Source of the DNA: Phymorhynchus buccinoides
Taxonomy: Eukaryota; Mollusca; Gastropoda; Neogastropoda; Raphitomidae
DNA: 64,000 nt
NCBI GenBank assembly: GCA_017654935.2
Contig: CM065698.1
Location: forward strand, 33,077,619 to 33,141,618
Direction: 5' to 3'
Position numbers and translations under genes: made by a program. Positions 57,985 to 64,000 of the stretch are shown in pieces. The notes beneath the pieces were generated by a model. That model was not told the origin of the DNA. It saw only the letters and a list, made by a program, of their open reading frames with translations, and did no database searches. The number at the start of each line of letters is the position of its first letter. Position 1 is the stretch's first letter.

Positions 57985-58200
57985 CAACTTAGGACAATAA
58001 TTTGACCGCCAGGGGGCTGTCAAACCGGTAAGGATTTAGCGCGTGATATTCTTAGTTGGGCATAGTGAGAGAGAGAGAGAGAGAGGGAGGGGCTCATCTC
58101 CCTCTCTCTCTCTCACTAAGCCCAACTAAGAATATCATGCGCTAAGCCCCTACCGGTTTGACTGCCTCCTGGTGGTCAAATTATCATCCTAAGTTGGCCA
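57985..58200. mobile_element. Fold-back repeat
   Basis: GGGCAACTTAGGACAATAAT, CAAACCGGTAAGGATTTAGC and CTTAGTTGGGCATAGTGAGA are mirrored about a (GA)n/(CT)n centre by TCTCACTAAGCCCAACTAAG, CCCCTACCGGTTTGACT and CATCCTAAGTTGGCCA. The arms are about 95 bp. Confidence 0.75.
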
Positions 58201-58982
58201 TTGAGGAGGCATGTGCCCAAATATATTTATCACCAGTACAGTGGTGGAAATACTGCGTTTACTGGTGAAATGTGCCAATAACCAAACCAGTATGCATGTA
58301 CTGGACATGGGATGATTTCACTCCCACACCTCTCTAAAAAAAGCAGGAATGTACTCAATTGAAAGGTCATAACTTGGGAACAATTATATTAAACATAAAA
58401 CTTTACACTCGTTCTCATCAGCAAATTTGGAGGGGTGGGAGTGAGGTAGAAAGCATGTCCAAAATGAGAAAAAACAACTAATTAAAAAATATGTGTATAA
58501 CCTTTGGCAATGTCAGCATGAACACATAAAAAAGTTGGGGTGGGGTATAATTGTGTGCTTAGAGAGGAAATATTTCCTTATAAAAAAAATACAAAAGAAC
58601 TTTCTTCCTAACCTTGCCTCTCCAACTTCACCCGAACCCCTTCCTCCCTCAAGCTTCCTCATTTTCACATTCTTTCTGGATAAAGTCCAATCGATATGAT
58701 TTGCTACACAGAGCAAGTACTACAGCGATATGCCATCAACCTGAAGTGCATATCAAACACTTTTTACACTCATGTACAACCTCATATACCAATCACAGTT
58801 TGATACTACAACTGTGCTATTACTACACAAGGCCTACTGTATAGTACAGTACCTAACATAGCGCCTCTTACATACACAAAGAGTGGATTTTTATTGAAAG
58901 GACACAACCACTCTAAGCCCCATTTTTAGTTTACTCTCTCTCTCTTCCCATCCTTCAAGATCGATTACTTTACCTTCTCTCT

Positions 58983-59046
<64 letters not shown>

Positions 59047-59165
59047 TGAGCGTGTGCTGTGTGTGTGTGTGTGAGCGGTGTGTGTGTGTGTGTGTGAGCG
59101 CGCTGTGTGTGTGTGAACGCGGTGTGTGTGTGTGTGTGTGTCTGTGCGCATGTGCGTGCGTGGTT
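58983..59165. repeat. (GT)n microsatellite
   Basis: TGTGTG tracts with GCGTGC and GAGCG interruptions; all frames across it are artefacts. Confidence 0.97.
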
Positions 59166-59169
59166 ACAC

Positions 59170-62100
59170 ACATGTATGCATACGCGGTTATTAAAAATTA
59201 TGCTTGTGTGTATGCAAGCTTAATAAATCCATATTTCAACCAATGCTTGTATTATAGTATCACCTGGTTTGCTACCTTTATGTTCGCATCTGTATGTGTA
59301 ATAGTATGCCTTGGAACGTTTGTGTTCTATGTTCGCATAGGACAGATTGGAAGACTAGGCGTTGCCTAAAATCTTTATCCTTGAAAAATAAAGTTTAAGT
59401 TTTCAAGTTTTCTCTCTCTCTCTCTCTCTTTAGTACCTACCCTCTCTCACTTGGAGTGACTTATGTGTGCATAAGGAGAAGGGATCGGGAAGGGTTGAGG
59501 TGGAGTGAAGCTCTAGCTCTGGGTTGTTGGGAGGGATTGAAAGAAGAGTGGAGAGATAAAATAAGGGAGAGAAGTAAACAATAAGAGTGCAGAGAGAAAA
59601 ATGAAAGAGAGAGAAGCAAACAAAATATCAGTAGTTTTGAAATAAGAGTTTGTTTGTACCTGTGACAGACTTGTCTGTGTATGCAATGATGAAATAAAGA
59701 TCAAACGCTCAAAACCTCAACTTTTAAATGTAATGAAGACTTGTTTCATACAATAATCAATCATAGGTACGCAGCTAACCTCAGAATTCTTGGATTTTAC
59801 AACAACCTGTTGAATCTTACAATAATCTTAAGGAATAATTTAAGTAAAGTTTCCCACTACATGAGACGAGTACCACTGTGTGACTACTCATAAATATTCT
59901 ACAAATCTGAGAAAAATTTACACAACAAAGCGAATAACCAATATTGTATGACGGGTAAAAATTACACTGCCTCATGAATAACCAATGGTAAATCCAGTTT
60001 AAGTCATAGAGTATCTTTTTTTGCGTTTTACATTGTCAAAATATGCATGAAAAATATTTGTTAAGAAATTAATTAGGTAAAAAATACGATTCCACATTGT
60101 AGAAAACAAAAAAGGAACAATGGCATAGGCTAACAGACACACACACACACATGCGTTCGCATGTTCACACACGCACACACACAAACACAGACACACACAA
60201 ACACAAAGACACTAACACACACTGTTTGAATATATGTATATAAATGAGATGCACAAAGGCAAAAGCGCCATACTTTGTGATAGTATGAAACCGAATGCAC
60301 TCAGTGACTGACTGGCCTTCAATTCACTGTGAAAAAAACAACCTTCCAACGCATCGTACTTTCAGTAGTCAATGCATGAAAACAATGGCCATTATTTACA
60401 TTTGCTAAGGAGTGGAACAATTACAGTGGCACTGTACCTAAATTGACCTGTTCATTATTGGTAATTTCAATTCTCCCTTGACTTAATACTATCGGTAACA
60501 CTCTCTTTATTACAAGTGCTTAACCCTTTCACCGCCAGCCATACTTCAGCCAAAAAATTCCATCAAATTTACCTGGGTAGAGAACAAAATCCATCTGCAG
60601 TATTGGGGATTCTTCTGTGACACATATACAATAAGGTCTATCCTTACTTCCCACAACTAAGACAATAGGGTCTTTGGATAATATACCCCAATTTGATGCC
60701 TTTTAGTGACATAGGCAATTAATCACTGTGGTGCTAAAATGCGACTTTGGTGGTGAAAGGGTTAAAGTCGATGTTCAATAGTCATTATGTAATTTACTAT
60801 ATATAGAGCAGATACATAAATATGCATAAGTGTGTGTGAATTACTGTACATGTACTTGGGTTTTGCACATGTTGCATTTTTACATCATGCAAAATATAAA
60901 AGTCAGTCAGCTCATTAGTCATAGTCCTCGCAAAAAAGTAAACAACCGAAGTGGAATTCATCTATAAACAGAATACACAGTACATGTACTATTCTTCCTT
61001 TAACTCCTATCAATGTACATTTCCTATGCTAGATCAAGCGAAATATTTTTGAAGAAAAATAACACACGCACAAAAGGAAAAAGCAACATATTCATCATCG
61101 TAATGACTATTTTTGAGTGATTATACTTTGAAAAGTATATTTTTATGAATATGTTCATGTTCAGAAAAGGGATTAGTTGTTGTTGTTGTTCCCTGGCTAA
61201 AAGACTCCAGGGTTCATCCGAACAGCTGCAGCACTTGAACACTATGGTACAAATGCATCAGCTAGGGATGAGAACATTACGTGTGTGGCCGTTTTTTTTA
61301 TTACCCCGCCACATAGGCAACCACACTCCAACTTCGGGGGAAAACTGTCTGGTTTTGCTTGTTTTTGTTGTTTATCATTGTTGTTTGTATTGATGAAACA
61401 CTTGTACTGCGATAGAACCGTGCTACTAAAACCGAAAAAGAAACAACGTTGAATCGAGTTCATATTCAACATGTGTGTACAAGTTTATGCCGAATCAAGC
61501 AGAGCTATATATAAGAACAATGCTTCAAAATGCTGCCATGTCATGTACGTTAATAACAATAGCATGGATTGACAAGCCAGTGTTTTCTGTCTACACCTAA
61601 ATGACGTACTCTTTGCGAGCCCTCCACTGACTGTCCATTTGGGAAGTGTTGATTTTACCCGGGATCAAAGGTTCTAGTACTTGTAGTACCATTGCTGGCA
61701 AAGAGACACTATTCCCTGTTCCATTTGTACCGGGGACATGCAAAGGCAATTCAATCAGTCACGGTCTACTGCCCGGCCCAACCTCAGAAGAAAACCCCCA
61801 CAAGACCCTACAACAACTGTGACAACTGTACTACCTACCTACCAGCTACTACACTTGTGATATGTTTGAAAGACTAGGGCGGAGAAGGGGGGGGGGGGGG
61901 GTAGAAATGGGGGGGGGGGGGGGGGGGGGGGGGCTAACACTGGAATTACTTATGAAATTCAAGAATCATCTCTGGAAAACTGGGGAAGAAGTAGAAGGGG
62001 GGTTGAGGGGGGGTTGGGGGGTGAGGGCAATAGGGAGTGTAAGTTTAACCCTAAAGTTATTGAAAAAAAAAACAACAACAAAACACAAACAAAAACTGCA

Positions 62101-62260
62101 AGCAAATGCAACCACTACCATTAGTACCAACAACAACATCAAAAACACGCACAAACATAAGCAAAGGCAAAAACACAAACAGACAAAAACAACAAAGAAA
62201 TAAAGCACCACCCTATATATGTAAGTCTGCTTTTTCTTTTTTGTTTGAAGCAGAGGATGT
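59170..62260. other. Gene-free region with repeats
   Basis: Contains a TTAACCCTTTCACCGCCA MITE (60530-60765), a CCAGGGTTCATCCG-family repeat (61183-61342) and G-rich runs (61888-61935). No ORF with credible coding character. Confidence 0.55.
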
Positions 62261-62261
62261 T

Positions 62262-62305
62262 GATGATGATTACTATGATGATGTTGATGATGATGATTAT
62301 TATGT

Positions 62306-62337
<32 letters not shown>

Positions 62338-62338
62338 C
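62262..62338. repeat. (GAT)n microsatellite
   Basis: GATGATGAT with TTATTATGTT interruptions; the aspartate-rich frame is an artefact. Confidence 0.95.
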
Positions 62339-62360
62339 TAAAATGTTGATGAGGATGTTG

Positions 62361-63061
62361 TACCATATTTTGGGGGACTATAAGGTGCACCCCCCAAATT
62401 TTACACAAAACTAAGATTTTGTTATTATATTTTCTTATATATTATCAGTCATATTATAAGGCGCAGGAGTCTCAGTCTGAGAAAAAAGCATCGCCTTATA
62501 GTTTGAAAAATACGGTACAAACAAACCTCTATTTTAAGACTTCCAAAATGTCCGGAAAAATCGGTCGTAAATTGGAGGGGTCGTATGACGGAGGTTTTCA
62601 CTGGCAGCCGTAGAAAGAAAAAGTTCAGCACAGTTCATACTCTCTTCTTCATGTACACATACAATGACATATTAAAACTGGATTTGGGTCTTTCCAACTC
62701 TGTAGGATTATGCAATCGATGTATTACAGTTTCACTTCGCCGACTTCTGTTAATCACCTCCACTCTCGTCCAAAGTCAGTGGTTTTCTTTTTCAAAGTCA
62801 GTGGTTTTCGTGCTTTTCCTACACTTTCCGCCATCTTTTCTACAACAAGGGAAGCGACTCCGCTTTCAGGCCCTTGACCGTGGTTGTTTCCCTTTGCTCG
62901 AAGTCTATGCAGACGACAACAACGGTCGTAAAATAAGTCGCGTTTTAGAGGAAGTCGTTTAAGAGAGGTCGTTTACATAGTAAAATGCATCCGTGCCAAC
63001 AAATCCGGTCTCAAATGAGAGGTGGTCGCATAACAGAGGGTCGTAAAATAGGGGTTTGTCT
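62361..63061. mobile_element. CGGACTATAAGGCG MITE followed by a GGTCGTAAAATAGG element
   Basis: 62361-62517 is a hairpin MITE copy. 62518-63061 has ends ACAAACCTCTATTTTAAGAC and CGTAAAATAGGGGTTTGTCT with repeated GGTCGTA motifs. The open + frame across its interior (62585-62962) has no recognisable domain and is probably noncoding. Confidence 0.55.
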
Positions 63062-63311
63062 GTATTTGATACCTAGCTCATAATATGTCATCATCGTTTA
63101 TTTTCATCATCATCATCATCATCATCGCTCATCCACCAAAATTATATTAGTATATTCTCATCATTATATACAAGTATTTTTCAGACTATAAGGCGATACA
63201 TTTTCCCCACAGACCCCGCCTTATGATATGACTAATAAAATAGTAAGAATAAATAGCAATAAAATCTGAAATTTTGGTAAAATTTAGGGAGTCTGAAAAA
63301 TATGGTAATTA

Positions 63312-63835
63312 TTAACTCATTCGCATCTCAAGATTTTGATTTATTAAAAAAACTCACAAATCACTGCAGCCATACACACAAACAAAGCATACATAAACAA
63401 ATGGAGAAATGAAAGAAGATTACAGGTTTTTGCTTCAGGTTTAGACATAGGGAAGTGGTAGATCAGACTTTTTTTTTATATATAGACTTTATATAGAAAA
63501 ACTCTCCACACCGATTGGTTTCCCCACAACAAACCACTACAAAAGCAAAGTCAGAGGTAAAATTGTGGTCTAAGGGAGCGAAGTGAGTTTAGAAGTGCAC
63601 ACAGATTTACTTCCCTTGAAGCAAATGCATCAAACTGACAGCTCTACAGTGGAACCTCCCTTATAAGACCTCCTATTATAAGACTCCCTCCCAGTCCCAC
63701 ATAAGACCTACTTCTCTGAGACATTGCCCTTCTTTGTAAGTATTAAAATTACCTCCCTTATAATACCCCTCCCTTATAAGACCTCATTTTGGATGATTTT
63801 TGAAGGCCTTATAAGGGAGGTTCCACTGTATCTAT
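63312..63835. mobile_element. TTAACTCATTC element interrupted by a GTGGAACCTCC MITE
   Basis: The TTAACTCATTC copy runs from 63312 to about 63644 (ACAGCTC), then resumes after 63832 as TCTATTAA. The MITE between (CAGTGGAACC...GGTTCCACTG) is bounded by TA on each side. Confidence 0.75.
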
Positions 63836-63876
63836 TAAATTGCAGCTCTTTATGTTTAATTATACATCTGTATCAT

Positions 63877-64000
63877 TAAAAATTCGGGACTTTCCTGGAG
63901 TTGCACTGCCTCCGGGCATTGCCTCCAGGATCGTTCCCACCATCTTTCTTTATATCTACTAATGTCCCATATGTGTCTGTTTCAGACCGGAGGACGCTAA
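63877..64000. mobile_element. Dispersed repeat, GGGACTTTCCTGG family, cut by window end
   Basis: AAATTCGGGACTTTCCTGGA, ATTGCCTCCAGGATCGTTCC and CAGACCGGAGGACGCTAA. Other copies lie at about 27244-27360 and, as an insertion, about 16310-16425. Confidence 0.6.

Larger units (their letters stand above)
54178..58980. other. Gene-free region, probably upstream of the gene
   Basis: No exon-like frame. Contents: (GA)n at 54275-54366, a CGGACTATAAGGCG MITE at 54747-54919, (GT)n at 56886-57000, and a fold-back at 57985-58200. The remainder is AT-rich unique sequence. A frame at 57475-57560 (NNLNAAFKKLRHLIED) has no splice context. Confidence 0.55.

Noticed and set aside
62585..62962. 125-codon + strand frame with cysteines and hydrophobic stretches
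   Set aside because: Lies within a repeat bounded by GGTCGTAAAATAGG ends; no domain recognised.

Overview
This is eukaryotic DNA: about 60 kb of intron and repeat around one gene on the minus strand. Twenty-two exons with GT-AG boundaries translate into a continuous coiled-coil protein that follows vertebrate rootletin (CROCC, ciliary rootlet coiled-coil protein) in order, from about human residue 150 to about 1,270 of roughly 2,000. The alignment is from memory, not a search. tRNA-headed SINEs with a known invertebrate tail, TTAGGG-like telomeric motifs, dense hairpin MITEs and a Tc1 transposon suggest a marine lophotrochozoan, most likely a gastropod mollusc. That assignment is an inference.

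Layout. Transcription runs from high to low coordinates. 54.2-64 kb is gene-free and probably lies upstream; it holds microsatellites and MITEs. 53.34-53.48 kb holds a candidate start-codon exon. 47.8-53.3 kb holds an intact Tc1-family transposon and other repeats; the exon expected here for the first coiled-coil segment was not found. 47.79 kb down to 1.59 kb holds exons 1-22. Exon 8 (24.1-24.5 kb) carries the Ser/Pro/Arg linker that splits rootletin into an N-terminal part and the long rod. The gene continues past base 1, so its C-terminal third is missing. The exon phases chain together except at exon 4, where one base is missing: the exons total 3,674 nt, one short of 1,225 codons.

The most unusual feature is architectural. 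About half of the exons have an edge (a partial exon plus the adjoining splice site and intron) repeated in tandem into the neighbouring intron, from 1 to about 8 copies. Acceptor-side edges are copied upstream and donor-side edges downstream, and three exons have copies on both sides. The introns therefore carry dozens of decoy splice junctions.

The rest of the window is nonautonomous mobile DNA: TA-flanked GTGGAACCTCC hairpins, hairpins with ends matching CGGACTATAAGGCG, several TTAA-flanked families that look like piggyBac-type MITEs, SINEs, fold-back elements and minisatellites. Several nested insertions reveal their target-site duplications. I saw no virus, toxin gene, CRISPR array or prokaryotic gene.
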